Source: Thermoleophilia bacterium (GTDB taxonomy: Bacteria > Actinomycetota > Thermoleophilia > RBG-16-64-13). Taken from it: DNA of 64,000 bases. Where the stretch lies: NCBI GenBank assembly GCA_027493445.1, contig JAOSKU010000001.1:434001-498000 (forward strand). The letters run 5' to 3'. Positions within the stretch are counted from its first letter, which is position 1. The number at the start of each line of letters is the position of its first letter. Below are positions 1 through 9,055 of the stretch, one piece after another. Below the pieces are notes generated by a model. That model was not told where the DNA came from. It worked only from the letters and a program-made list of their open reading frames with translations, and ran no database searches. The translations under genes and the position numbers were made by a program.

Positions 1-280
1 TGGGGATGGTCACCCGGCGGACGGGGCTCGGTCGGTAGGTGCCCGCCTCGAGCTTTGCGCGGACCTCGGGCCAGTGGACATGAAGCCAGGGGCGTAGATC
101 GGCCGTGGTCATGCCGTCGGGACCGGAGGCACCGGCGTTTTGCTCGACGCGCTTGAGCGCCCGGGCGAGGTTCTCCCGAGAAAGAAACTCCTCGAAAAGA
201 GTCGCCGGGGCGGGGTGAGAGTGGTGGCTTTCCGGCGCCGGGGAGAGGCTCGGCTCTTGGCGGGGGGCGGCGGGCTTCAC
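1..280 (-). CDS. ltrA: Group II intron reverse transcriptase/maturase, N-terminal fragment (cut by window edge)
   Basis: This would be the multifunctional protein that helps the intron splice and copies it into new DNA sites. About 93 N-terminal codons are visible. They contain the typical opening of LtrA-like proteins: LFEEFLSRENLARALKRVEQ, then NAGASGPDGM and a stretch ending YRPSPVRRVTIP. The GTG start at 280-278 is chosen because a purine-rich GAGGGTGAAGG lies just upstream and no better start precedes the conserved block. The catalytic RT motifs, maturase domain and any endonuclease domain are beyond the window. Activity cannot be judged. Confidence 0.78.
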   Translation of the reverse strand, partial: MKPAAPRQEPSLSPAPESHHSHPAPATLFEEFLSRENLARALKRVEQNAGASGPDGMTTADLRPWLHVHWPEVRAKLEAGTYRPSPVRRVTIP

Positions 281-787
281 CCTTCACCCTCACCGTCAAG
301 GCCCCTGGCGGGGATGGCTGCTCTCATCGTCTCTCCCTGCGAGCGCGCAAAGTCCTCCCTCGGCTCGTACGTTCGGCCCTTCCCGGCTTTGGCTTCCTCC
401 CCGCCGGTACTATGGCCTCGGCTGACTTCTCCTCGGTGCGCCGGGGCCTTGCGACCCCGGCCGTCCACTTCCACCCCGCGAGCACCGCAGTGACGGGGCA
501 TCTTAGGACACCCGAGGAGACCTCCCCGGATAAGGGCAACCGCTTTCCCCCTACCGCCGCCGCATCTACCTGACGACCCCTTGGTGGTGGCGGGCTTCGC
601 CGTGCCTGGCCGGCTCACCCGAGTCGCCCCGCCTCTTATGCTGATCGTGTTCCTCGGTGCAGGGTTTTGCCTCGGGCTTCCTTCCCACCCCGCCTCGCGA
701 CGACGCCGTTGCCTTTGGCTAGGAGTTAGCACCACCGCTTCCTCCAGAGGACTTTCACCTCCAAGCTGTTGCCCATGCCGGGCGTAC
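1..787 (-). mobile_element. Group II intron, 5' portion (continues beyond the window start)
   Basis: Reading the minus strand from 787, the sequence opens GTACGCCCGGCATGGGC, close to the GUGYG-type 5' end of bacterial group II introns but with A at the third base. GGTGAAAGTCC-like domain I segments follow (about 759-749), then roughly 500 nt of structured non-coding sequence and the start of a group II reverse transcriptase at 280, where domain IV would be expected. The 3' part (rest of the maturase, domains V and VI) lies outside the window. The 5' exon (788 upward) is a copy of the dispersed palindromic repeat described below. The structural class was not determined. Confidence 0.8.
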
Positions 788-890
788 CAGGGAGTGCTCG
801 TAGCAGCGCTACGGGCGCGACTGAGAACAACGCATGGCGCCGCCCAGTGCTGCCCGGCGGCCGGGGCTTCGTTTTTCAACGGCCTCCTAG
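788..890 (+). repeat. Dispersed palindromic repeat, copy A (right arm; interrupted by the group II intron)
   Basis: Starts with the family's central hairpin CGTAGCAGCGCTACG (800-814) and runs to the terminal arm TTTTTCAACGGCCTCCTAG, the type 1 end. The left arm is missing because the intron boundary falls at 787/788. Full copies G and K continue with CGCAGG/CGTCC-like sequence at that point, so the intron appears to have inserted inside this copy. Confidence 0.8.
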
Positions 891-925
891 GCCGAGATTT
901 GCGCAAGTAGGCCCCCGGTCGCCCG

Positions 926-1546
926 TCAGCCGGCTCCGCGGGACTCCACGAACCGCCTGAGCGCGCCCCGGCCCCCGTTGATCCAGGGGCGGCCATGGGC
1001 GAAGAGCAAGTGGTCGAAATCGCGTTCCAGGCTGCGATCGACCGCGGCGCACAGCCCATCCTTGACTCCCTCGGGATCGTCGCCCAGCAAGAAGTCGGGC
1101 ACGAAACCTAGTGGCCCGTCGAAGCCGGCCCGCACCAGGCCGTCGGCGAAGGCCATCGCGCGAGCCCAGGGTATGTAGAGCGCGGTTTCTTCCTCGCAGA
1201 TCGCCCCCACCGCCACAGCTTCCACTCCCGCGGGCAGCTGCGCGCCGAAGTCGAAGCCCGTCACGACCTCTCCGCGCGTGAACTCGTGCAGCCCGGCTCG
1301 ATGACACCAAACCGTGCACCCGAAGGCCTCGACGAAGCGGTCGCTATGCCGGTAGTGGTGGCGGTTGGTGAGGAAAACGTGCTCGGGCGGCTGCCGGCCA
1401 GCGAACCAGTCCAACCCTTCATCCGGCACCCGCGGGTCGATCGCCGCGGCGCCCTGGGGGCCGTCCAGGTAGTAGGAGCTGACCTGTGTGTCGAGGTGAT
1501 CGTGGATGGTCACCCAGTGGAAGACGCCTGGCAAAACCTCGTGCAT
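926..1546 (-). CDS. Metallo-beta-lactamase-fold protein
   Basis: A 206-residue protein resembling small MBL-fold hydrolases. An early LPGVFHW segment and the IDPRVPDEGLDWF region match the first strands of the fold, and TNRHHYRHSDRF stands where the HxHxDH metal motif is expected. The motif is altered, with a cluster of histidines and one aspartate but not the canonical spacing, so metal content and substrate are uncertain. The C-terminal LLFAHGRPW would provide a later histidine. The ATG at 1546 is chosen because GGAGAGG lies about 5 nt upstream; a longer reading from 1606 lacks this. It is divergent from the ABC importer at 1759. Confidence 0.72.
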   Translation of the reverse strand: MHEVLPGVFHWVTIHDHLDTQVSSYYLDGPQGAAAIDPRVPDEGLDWFAGRQPPEHVFLTNRHHYRHSDRFVEAFGCTVWCHRAGLHEFTRGEVVTGFDFGAQLPAGVEAVAVGAICEEETALYIPWARAMAFADGLVRAGFDGPLGFVPDFLLGDDPEGVKDGLCAAVDRSLERDFDHLLFAHGRPWINGGRGALRRFVESRGAG

Positions 1547-1758
1547 CGCCTCTCCTTCGATTCGGCATGGCGTGTCTGTCCATTGTCTCAGAAATCTGGT
1601 GCTCAACGCGCCGGTTTGGGAGCTGCATCTCGGGCGGAGGGGTGACGCGGCCGGTGAAGGAATGCAGGCCCCGCTCAGCGGCGTTTGCGCAGAACCATAG
1701 CCGGGCAGAAAACAACCTAGGGGCCGGAAGTATCAGCGTTGCAAAGGCAGGTGCCCTG

Positions 1759-3099
1759 ATGAGAAGTTGGAAGCTACTCGGAATCGTGGCCGTCGCTGTG
1801 ATCGTGGGTTTGGTTCTCGCATCATGCGCCGGCGGAGAGGAGACGACCACCACAGAAGGTGAGACCACCACAAGCGGCGAGACGACCTCTACCGAGGCTC
1901 TAGGTTCCACCAGCGTCATGGGAGTCTGGGGCGAGTCGGAGCTGGAGGCTTTCCGGACCGTCGCCTCCGGGTGGGAGCAATCCACCGGAGGTACGATGGA
2001 GTTCGAAGGTACACGCGACCTCTCGGCCATCTTGCGGGCCCGTGTGTCGGGTGGCAATCCTCCGGATCTGGCCATCCTGCCCAACCCGGCTCTTCTTCAG
2101 GAGTTCGCCGCGGCGGGCGCCCTTCAGCCTCTGGACGGCGTGCTCGACATGGAGCAGTTGGCGCAGGACTATGGGCAAACGTGGATCGACTTGGCTACGG
2201 TGGACGGCCAGCTCTACGGGGTCTTCGTACGCGCCTCGACCAAGAGCACGGTCTGGTACAACCCCAAGGAGTTCTCAGCCAACAACTGGAGCGTTCCCAC
2301 TACCTGGGATGAGATGATCGCTCTGTCCGACACGATCGTAGCCGCCGGGAAGAACCCGTGGTCGATTGCTATCGAGAGCGGAGCGGCGACCGGCTGGCCG
2401 GCCAGTGACTGGTTGCAGGAGATCGTTCTCCACGAGTCGGGCGGTGACGTCTACGACATGTGGGTCAACCACGAGATCCCCTGGACCGACCCGGCAATCA
2501 AGTCGGCGTTCGAAAGGTTCGGCAAGGTGGCTCTGACCGAGGGCTATGTGCCCGGAGGCGCGCAGGCCATCATCGCCACGAACTTCCAGAACGGCACGTA
2601 TCTGCCCTTCGAGACACCGCCCAAGGCCTACATGGACTTCTTGGGCAGCTTCGCGCAGGGCTTCATCTCGACACAGTTCCCCGATCTGGTGCCGGTGGAG
2701 GACTACGACTTCTTCGCCTTGCCCGCCATCGACCCGATGTACGCGGGGGCGGCCACTGGCGGCGCCGACGTGCTCGTGATGTTCAAGAACACAGCCACCT
2801 CGGCCTCGTTGACGAAGTACCTGGCGACGGCCCAGGCCTGGGAATCCTGGGCCACGGCGGGTGGGTACACCACGCCGAACAAGTCGCTCGATCCCAGTCT
2901 GTATCCTGATGAGCTCGTGGCCAAGGCGGCCCAGCAGCTGACCGATTCGCCGGTCTTCCGCTTCGACGCTGACGACCTGATGCCCAGCGAGGTGCAACAG
3001 GCCGAATGGACCGGCCTGGTGAGCTACCTGCAGGGTACGGACCTCGATCAGGTGCTGCAGCAAATCGAGAGCATCGCGGTGGACGCGTACGCCAAGTAG
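1759..3099 (+). CDS. Extracellular solute-binding lipoprotein of a carbohydrate-type ABC importer
   Basis: A 446-residue substrate-binding protein of the family 1 (sugar/polyol) type. The N-terminus is a hydrophobic signal with lipobox LASC and the acylated Cys at residue 23, followed by a Thr/Ser/Glu-rich linker of about 25 residues before the folded domain begins near VMGVWGESELEAF. Conserved family features include PDLAILPNPALLQEFAAAG and WYNPKEF. It heads an operon with two permeases and an ATPase. A strong stem-loop directly after it (3111-3144) may raise its expression relative to the membrane parts. Substrate is unknown; the family suggests an oligosaccharide, glycerophosphodiester or similar compound. 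Confidence 0.9.
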   Translation: MRSWKLLGIVAVAVIVGLVLASCAGGEETTTTEGETTTSGETTSTEALGSTSVMGVWGESELEAFRTVASGWEQSTGGTMEFEGTRDLSAILRARVSGGNPPDLAILPNPALLQEFAAAGALQPLDGVLDMEQLAQDYGQTWIDLATVDGQLYGVFVRASTKSTVWYNPKEFSANNWSVPTTWDEMIALSDTIVAAGKNPWSIAIESGAATGWPASDWLQEIVLHESGGDVYDMWVNHEIPWTDPAIKSAFERFGKVALTEGYVPGGAQAIIATNFQNGTYLPFETPPKAYMDFLGSFAQGFISTQFPDLVPVEDYDFFALPAIDPMYAGAATGGADVLVMFKNTATSASLTKYLATAQAWESWATAGGYTTPNKSLDPSLYPDELVAKAAQQLTDSPVFRFDADDLMPSEVQQAEWTGLVSYLQGTDLDQVLQQIESIAVDAYAK

Positions 3100-3110
3100 G
3101 TGACAGAGCT

Positions 3111-3144
3111 GTGAGGTGGCGGCCCATTTGGGCCGCCACCTCAC
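3111..3144 (+). terminator. Intra-operon stem-loop (attenuator or mRNA-stabilising hairpin)
   Basis: A perfect 15-bp inverted repeat, GTGAGGTGGCGGCCC and its complement, separated by the loop ATTT. It lies between the binding-protein stop at 3099 and the first permease at 3166. There is no T-tract after it, so full termination is not implied. Hairpins in this position in sugar ABC operons usually protect the upstream mRNA or reduce read-through. Confidence 0.75.
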
Positions 3145-3165
3145 CTCACACCAAGGACGAGAGCG

Positions 3166-4032
3166 ATGCGCCGATTCTCCAAGCTTGCTGCCTGGGTCTA
3201 TGTCCTGCCCGCCGTGGTCTTGCTGGGCGTCTTCCTCGTGTATCCCAGCCTGCGGACCATCTATCTGAGCGTGTTCAGCTCTAACTCCGCCGAGTTCGTG
3301 GGTCTGGACAACTACGCCTACCTGTTCACAAACAGAGAAACCCTTATCGTCTTCCGCAACAATCTCCTCTGGCTGGCGCTCTTCACAGGGATGACCCTGG
3401 GAATGGGGCTGCTGATCGCCGTTCTCACCAACCAGGTGCGCTACGAGGCGGCGGCCAAGGCGGTCGTCTTCATCCCCATGGCCGTCTCCTTCACGGCCGC
3501 CGCCGTCATCTGGCGCTTCATGTACGTCTTTCAGCCCCGGGAGTTCACGCAGATCGGGGTGGTGAACGCTATCGCCGTGGGCTTGGGGCCGGATCCCGTT
3601 TCGTGGATCCAGAACCCATCCGTCAACAACTATGCCTTGATCGTGGCCGGCATCTGGATGTGGACGGGTTTCGCCATGGTGGTGATCTCGGCGGGGTTGA
3701 AAGGGATCCCCACCGAGGTGCTCGAAGCGGCCCGGGTCGACGGAGCCAACGAGCTCCAGATCTTCCGACGCATCGTCTTGCCCATGCTGAGGCCGGTGGT
3801 GATTGTGGTGGCCGTGACGCTGGTCATCAACTCGCTCAAGGTCTTCGACCTGGTTTACGTCATGACTTTCGGCAACTTCCGCACCGACGTCATCGCCAAC
3901 CGCATGTTCAAGGAGATGTTCACCTTCGGCAACTTCGGCCGGGCCAGCGCCATCGCAGTTGTTCTTCTCGTAACGATTGTCCCCATGATGCTGCTGAACA
4001 TCCGGCGATTCCTCGGAGAGGAGCGCGCATGA
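3166..4032 (+). CDS. ABC sugar importer permease 1 (MalF/UgpA type)
   Basis: A 288-residue inner-membrane permease with about six hydrophobic segments. The EAA loop that docks on the ATPase is visible near residues 182-202 ([18 protein letters not shown]). It is preceded by the stem-loop at 3111-3144 and its stop overlaps the start of the next permease (ATGA at 4029), indicating translational coupling. With the second permease it would form the heterodimeric channel of a CUT1-type importer. Confidence 0.9.
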   Translation: MRRFSKLAAWVYVLPAVVLLGVFLVYPSLRTIYLSVFSSNSAEFVGLDNYAYLFTNRETLIVFRNNLLWLALFTGMTLGMGLLIAVLTNQVRYEAAAKAVVFIPMAVSFTAAAVIWRFMYVFQPREFTQIGVVNAIAVGLGPDPVSWIQNPSVNNYALIVAGIWMWTGFAMVVISAGLKGIPTEVLEAARVDGANELQIFRRIVLPMLRPVVIVVAVTLVINSLKVFDLVYVMTFGNFRTDVIANRMFKEMFTFGNFGRASAIAVVLLVTIVPMMLLNIRRFLGEERA

Positions 4033-4880
4033 GCGAAAGACTGGCCAGAGCCGTCGCTCGGGGCCCGCTGCACGTGGCCATCGTGGGGATCTGTCTGCTC
4101 TGGATGGTGCCCACCTTCGGTCTGCTGGTGAGTTCCTTCCGCACCCGGCAGGCCATCAATACCTCGGGCTGGTGGACGGCCCTCACCACGCCCTCCGCGT
4201 TCACCATCGACAACTACGCTCAGGTGCTCTCGACCCAGGGCATGGGCCGCAGCTTCCTCAACAGCCTCATCATCGCCGTGCCGGCCACCGTTCTGACCGT
4301 GCTGGTGGCCGCCCTGGCCGCGTACGCCTTCTCTTGGATGAAGCTTCCGGGGCGCAACGTCCTGTTCCTGGTGGTGGTGGGGCTGCTGGTGGTACCCATC
4401 CAGATGACCCTCATCCCTGTGCTGCGCCTGTTCGCCGACCTCCACCTCACCGGTACATTCCTAGCCGTCTGGCTGGCCCACATCGCCTACGGGCTGCCCT
4501 TTGCCGTCTTCCTGCTGCGCAACTTCTTTGTGGCCTTGCCCCGCGATCTACTCGAGTCGGCCTTCCTGGAGGGGGCGTCACATCTGACGGCGTTTGTGCG
4601 CATCGTGCTTCCGCTGTCGGTGCCCGCCCTGGCCGCCTTGGCTATCTTTCAGTTCCTGTGGGTCTGGAACGACCTGCTCGTGGCTCTGGTCTATCTAGGG
4701 GGCACTCGTAGTGTGGCTCCCATGACTGTGACGATCAGCAACCTGGTGAGCTCGTTCGGCAGCGGCTGGCATCTGCTGACGGCCGCGGCCTTCATCTCCA
4801 TGATGCTGCCGCTCGTCATTTTCTTCTCCTTGCAGCGCTACTTCGTACAGGGCATCCTCGCAGGCGCGGTGAAGGGGTGA
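4029..4880 (+). CDS. ABC sugar importer permease 2 (MalG/UgpE type)
   Basis: A 283-residue permease with about six membrane segments. The EAA loop is near residues 170-195 ([19 protein letters not shown]), followed by the usual [15 protein letters not shown] helix. The ATG at 4029 overlaps the stop of permease 1. The C-terminal [13 protein letters not shown] is the ending typical of MalG-like proteins. The partner ATPase begins 4 nt after its stop. Confidence 0.9.
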   Translation: MSERLARAVARGPLHVAIVGICLLWMVPTFGLLVSSFRTRQAINTSGWWTALTTPSAFTIDNYAQVLSTQGMGRSFLNSLIIAVPATVLTVLVAALAAYAFSWMKLPGRNVLFLVVVGLLVVPIQMTLIPVLRLFADLHLTGTFLAVWLAHIAYGLPFAVFLLRNFFVALPRDLLESAFLEGASHLTAFVRIVLPLSVPALAALAIFQFLWVWNDLLVALVYLGGTRSVAPMTVTISNLVSSFGSGWHLLTAAAFISMMLPLVIFFSLQRYFVQGILAGAVKG

Positions 4881-4884
4881 GCCA

Positions 4885-6090
4885 ATGGCCGATGTGGCCT
4901 TCGATCATGTGACCAAGCGCTTCAGGAGCGTCGTCGCCTTGAACGACTTCACCCTCCGGATCCCCGACAAGGAGTTCCTCGTCCTGGTGGGGCCCTCGGG
5001 CAGCGGAAAGTCGACCGCTCTGCGGCTGCTGGCCGGGCTGGATGAGATCACCGAAGGGACCATCTCCATCGGCGGCCGCGTGGTCAACGATATCGCTCCG
5101 AGAGACCGGGACATCGCCATGGTGTTCCAGACATATGCCCTCTATCCGCACATGTCGATCAGGGACAACATCGGTTTCGGCCTGAAGCTGCGCAAGATGA
5201 ATAAGGGCGAGATCGACAGCCGCGTGAAGGAGGCGGCCCGCATTCTGGGTATCTCGGAGCTGCTGGGCCGCAAGCCCGGCCAGCTGTCTGGAGGCCAGCG
5301 CCAACGGGTGGCTCTGGCTCGAGCCATCGTGCGCGAGCCTAGAGTGTTTCTTCTGGACGAGCCCCTCTCCAACCTCGACGCCAAGTTGCGGGTGAATACC
5401 CGGGCCGAGATCAGTAAGCTCCACCAGCGTTTGGGGACCACCTTCGTGTATGTCACTCACGACCAGGTGGAGGCTATGACCATGGCCACGCGCATCGCCG
5501 TCATGAACTTCGGCGTGATCCAGCAGGTGGGCACGCCGCAGCATCTGTACGACCACCCGGCGAATGTGTTCGTGGCCGGGTTCATCGGCAGCCCTTCCAT
5601 GAACTTCTTCGACGTGAAGGTGGTGGGCGGCGACCACGATCTGCGGCTGGAAGGCGAGAGCTTCACCCTGCCGGTGCCGAAGTCGAAGGCGGCCGGTCTG
5701 CGCTCCTTCCGGGGGCGGGAGATCGTCTTGGGTATCCGCCCGGAAAACATCCACGATCGGGACTTCGTGCCCCCGCAGACCAACGCTGCTCCGGTGGCGG
5801 CCAAGGTGGAGGTGACGGAGCTCATGGGGAACGAGGTCTTTTTGCACTTGCTGGCGGGTGAGCAATCCTTCTTGGCTCGTGTGGATCCACGCACAGGGGC
5901 CCGGCCCGACCGGCCGTTGCAGGTCGTCTTCGACCTGGAAAAGATGCACGCCTTCGACCCTGAGAGCGAGCGGAACCTCACCGACGGCGATCAGGCGACC
6001 TCTGCGGACCCGGCGTCCGCGGCCGAGACCCGCGCTTTCGACCAGGCGACGTTCAGTCGGGGCAGACCAGGCCGCCCAGGCGCTGAGTGA
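4885..6090 (+). CDS. ABC importer ATPase (MalK/UgpC type)
   Basis: A 401-residue ATPase that energises the preceding permeases. Walker A GPSGSGKST is at residues 36-44, the LSGGQRQR signature near 133, Walker B VFLLDEP near 154, the H-loop VTHDQ, and a C-terminal regulatory TOBE-type domain (IRPENIHDRDF onwards). The last 35 or so residues are rich in Ala, Asp and Gly and extend over the 3' end of the convergent acetolactate synthase gene (overlap 6053-6090). This tail may be non-conserved. Confidence 0.92.
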   Translation: MADVAFDHVTKRFRSVVALNDFTLRIPDKEFLVLVGPSGSGKSTALRLLAGLDEITEGTISIGGRVVNDIAPRDRDIAMVFQTYALYPHMSIRDNIGFGLKLRKMNKGEIDSRVKEAARILGISELLGRKPGQLSGGQRQRVALARAIVREPRVFLLDEPLSNLDAKLRVNTRAEISKLHQRLGTTFVYVTHDQVEAMTMATRIAVMNFGVIQQVGTPQHLYDHPANVFVAGFIGSPSMNFFDVKVVGGDHDLRLEGESFTLPVPKSKAAGLRSFRGREIVLGIRPENIHDRDFVPPQTNAAPVAAKVEVTELMGNEVFLHLLAGEQSFLARVDPRTGARPDRPLQVVFDLEKMHAFDPESERNLTDGDQATSADPASAAETRAFDQATFSRGRPGRPGAE

Positions 6091-7688
6091 GCTTCTGGTT
6101 CTCGCGGTAGTCCACCGGGCAGTCGACCACGACCACCGTCTGGTCGGCGATGGCGCGGCGCAGGATGGGGCCCAACTCGCCGGCGCTGTTTACACGGTAG
6201 CCCTTGGCTCCGAAGCTCTGGGCGTAGCCGATGAAGTCGGGATTGGTCACGCTCACGCTCGATTCGCGCGAGAAGCGCTCCATCTGCTTCCACTTGATGA
6301 GCCCGTAGGCGCCGTCGTTCCAGATGACCACCACGATGGGCGTGCCCAGGCGCATGGCCGTCTCGAGCTCCTGGGAGTTCAGCAGGAAGCCGTTGTCGCC
6401 GGTGGCGGCCACAACAGTGCGCTCGGGGTAGGCGTGCTTGGCGGCGATGGCCCCGGGTACGGCGATACCCATGGCGGCGAAGCCGTTGGATATGATGCAG
6501 GTGTTCGGCCGCTCAGCCTGGTACATGCGGGCGATCCACATCTTGTGGGCCCCCACGTCGCTGATGAGGATGTCGTCGGGAGCCAGCGTTCGGCGCAACT
6601 CCCACACCAGCTTCTGCGGCTTCACGGGGAAGCCCGCGTCGTGGGCGCAGGCGTCGATCTCCTCGATAATGGACCGACGCAGGCCGGACACCAACAGTGC
6701 GGGATGCGGGATGGCTTCCGCAGCGATGGCCCGCAGTGAGGCCCCCGATCTGGCCGACGACTCCGCACTCCACGATGTAGTGCTCGTCGACCTCGGCCGG
6801 CGAGGCGTGGATGTGCACGATCTTGCGGTCGTCCTCCTTGTGCCAGAGGTGGGGGTGGTACTCCACCATGTCATAGCCCACGCAGATGATCACGTCGGCC
6901 TGCTTGAAGCCGCAGGAAACGTAGTCCCGCGCCTGGAGTCCCACCGAGCCCAGGCAGAGCTGGTGGGAGAAGGGGATGGTTCCTTTGGCCATGAAGGTGG
7001 TGGCCACCGGGATGTTGAGTCGTTCGGCGAAGCGCACGAGCTCCCCGGAAGCGCCCGCACGGACAACTCCGTTCCCGGCCATAATGAGGGGAGAGCGTGC
7101 CTCGGATATGATGCGGGCGGCCTGGGTGACCTTCTCGGGCGGGGGTATGGGGGGCATGGCCGCCTGCCTGAGTAGGGGTACCTTATCACCGGCCTCCATG
7201 CCGGCTACGTTGTCGGGGAACTCGATGAGCGAGACTCCCGGCTTCTCCGCCTGGGCCACCTTGAAGGCCTTGCGCACGATCTCGGGCACGATCTCGGGCG
7301 CACGCACTTGGGCGCTGTACTTGGAGATGGGCTCGAAGAGACGTACCAGGTCCACCACCTGGTGGCTCTCCTTGTGCAGGCGGGTGGTGGCCGCCTGTCC
7401 GGCGATGGCCACCACGGGAGCGCCGTCCATGTTGGCGTCGGCCACGCCGGTGACGAGGTTGGTGGCCCCTGGCCCCAGGGTCGAGAGGCAGACTCCCGCC
7501 CGGCCGGTGAGCCGTCCGTGGACGTCGGCCATGAAGGCGGCCGCCTGTTCGTGCCTGGTGGTGACGAAGGTGATGGTGCTGTCGAGGAGGGCGTCCATGA
7601 CGTCCAGGTTCTCCTCGCCCGGCACACCGTAGATGGTGGTGACCTCCTCGTTCTCCAGGCATCTGACGAACAGCTCGGCGGCTTTCAT
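6053..7688 (-). CDS. alsS: Acetolactate synthase, catabolic AlsS type (reading frame broken once)
   Basis: A thiamine-diphosphate enzyme joining two pyruvates to acetolactate. The N-terminal half has YGVPGEENLDVMDALLDS with the ThDP-activating Glu in TTRHEQAAAF. The C-terminal half has the cofactor motif GDNGFLLNSQELETAMRLG ending in IWND, and the region around FSRESSVSVTNPDFIGYAQS is of the AlsS rather than IlvB kind. No regulatory small subunit gene is adjacent. The frame shifts at the C5 run 6742-6746 (one extra base, seen as QIGASLRA once removed). ATG at 7688. The 3' end overlaps the ABC ATPase by 38 nt. A related ThDP enzyme is possible but less likely. Confidence 0.82.
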
Positions 7689-7877
7689 GGACTCTCCTCA
7701 CCCTGGGAGTCGTTACGCACATCATGGCTCATTCCGGCTCTGTGTGCTACTCGCAAGCAGCTGTACAATCCGCCGGAGGGGCTGCGAGCAACCGTCGCGA
7801 CCCGACGTTCCCGCAACGGCGGTCCGCGGACTCCGACCCCTGGTTTTGGCCGAAAGTCCCTTGGGAAGGGAAACACG

Positions 7878-8882
7878 GTGAGCGGTGACCTATTCAGAGC
7901 CCTGATCTTGCGCGCCGGCGAGGGCGTCACCCGCATCTCATTCGAGAGCCTGGCCGACGCCGACCTCCCCCCGGGCGACGTGCTGGTGGCGGTGGAGTAC
8001 TCGTCGCTGAACTACAAGGACGGTCTGGCCGTCACGGGCAAGGGCAAGATCGTGCGCCAGTACCCCATGGTGCCCGGCGTCGACTTCGCCGGCCGCGTGC
8101 TTGGGTCGTCCTCTCCAGACTACCACCCGGGCGACTTGGTCATCGGAACCGGCTGGGGGTTGGGTGAGGCCCACTGGGGGGCTACGCCGAACGGGCGCGC
8201 GTACCGGCGGAATGGCTCGTGCCGCTCCCCGGGGGCTCGACACGCGTCGGGCCATGGCCCTGGGAACCGCCGGCCTCACGGCCATGCTCGCCGTGATGGC
8301 CCTGGAGGAGGCCGGCGTGGAACCGGGGATCGGCAACCCTGTGCTGGTGACCGGCGCCAGCGGGGGCTGGGGAGCGTGGCCGTGGCCGTGCTCGGCCGTC
8401 TGGGCCACCGCGTGTTCGCCGTCACCGGCCGCCCGGAGAATGCCGAGTACCTTCGGGCCTTGGGAGCCGCCGAGATCCTGGACCGGGCGAAGATGGACCC
8501 ACCGGCCCGCCCGTTGGAGGCGCAGCGCTGGGCAGGAGCCGTGGACGCGGTGGGGGGAACCACCCTGGCCCGCGTTCTCAGCGAGACCCGCTACGGCGGT
8601 GCCGTGGCCGCCTGCGGTCTGGCCGGGGGCGCCGAGCTCCACACCACGGTCATGCCCTTTATCCTGCGAGGCGTGAGCCTGATAGGCATCAATTCGGTGT
8701 CGTGCCCGGCGGGCCGTCGCCGCTGGGCCTGGGAGCGGCTCGCACAGGACCTGTCCGTGGAGGCCTTGGAGAGCATCACACGCGATGCTCGGCTGGAAGA
8801 TGTGCCCGCCCTGGCCGAGGAGATCGTTGCCGGTCGAGTTCGTGGTCGTGTCGTGGTGGCCGTCGGCCCGGTTACTGGTTGA
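7878..8882 (+). CDS. acuI: AcuI/YhdH-family NADPH-dependent enoyl/acryloyl-CoA reductase (three frame breaks)
   Basis: A medium-chain dehydrogenase/reductase without zinc. The N-terminal SSLNYKDGLAVTGKGKIVR and YPMVPGVDFAG are hallmarks of the AcuI/YhdH subgroup. The nucleotide-binding loop would read VTGASGGVGS. Three positions each lack one base: the G6 run at 8176-8181, the G5 run at 8231-8235, and 8352-8358. Together they restore the frame, and the reconstructed text (GYAERARVPAEWLVPLPGG, then LDTRRAMALG) is family-like throughout. GTG at 7878 follows GGGAAGGG. It is divergent from alsS; TACAAT at 7764-7769 could be a -10 for it, but no clear -35 is seen. Confidence 0.78.
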   Translation: MSGDLFRALILRAGEGVTRISFESLADADLPPGDVLVAVEYSSLNYKDGLAVTGKGKIVRQYPMVPGVDFAGRVLGSSSPDYHPGDLVIGTGWGLGEAHWGATPNGRAYRRNGSCRSPGARHASGHGPGNRRPHGHARRDGPGGGRRGTGDRQPCAGDRRQRGLGSVAVAVLGRLGHRVFAVTGRPENAEYLRALGAAEILDRAKMDPPARPLEAQRWAGAVDAVGGTTLARVLSETRYGGAVAACGLAGGAELHTTVMPFILRGVSLIGINSVSCPAGRRRWAWERLAQDLSVEALESITRDARLEDVPALAEEIVAGRVRGRVVVAVGPVTG

Positions 8883-8908
8883 CCCTCGCCTGAGTACCCA
8901 CTCGCCCC

Positions 8909-8939
8909 TTGACAATTCCCCCTCTGTTCGATAGAACAT
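8909..8939 (+). promoter_or_regulatory. Promoter with overlapping inverted repeat (candidate IclR operator)
   Basis: TTGACA (8909-8914), 17 nt, then TAGAAC (8932-8937) is a good sigma-70-type promoter for the IclR regulator at 9056. Overlapping the -10 is the dyad TGTTC-GATA-GAACA (8926-8939), the size and symmetry expected of an IclR-family operator. Autoregulation, or control of the whole aromatic cassette, would follow. Binding is inference. Confidence 0.6.
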
Positions 8940-9055
8940 TGCAGCTGGCAAAACGCGATTCAGTCCGCTAAACATCCGGCCGGCGTTCGGGAACAAGGAT
9001 CGAACGGGGGACACACCTGAGTCTTGGGTCGGACATCGCCGAAACCAGCGATCGA

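Noticed and set aside
277..1059. Long minus-strand open frame of 260 codons
   Set aside because: It runs through the intron RNA region, the repeat and the end of the MBL gene in another frame; composition is Arg/Gly/Pro-rich without family signal.
3603..4028. Upstream extension of permease 2 in its open frame
   Set aside because: This part lies in another frame of permease 1; the ATG at 4029 gives a normal N-terminus with the ATGA overlap.
4816..5949. 377-codon open frame antisense to the ABC ATPase
   Set aside because: Shadow of a clear MalK-type gene.
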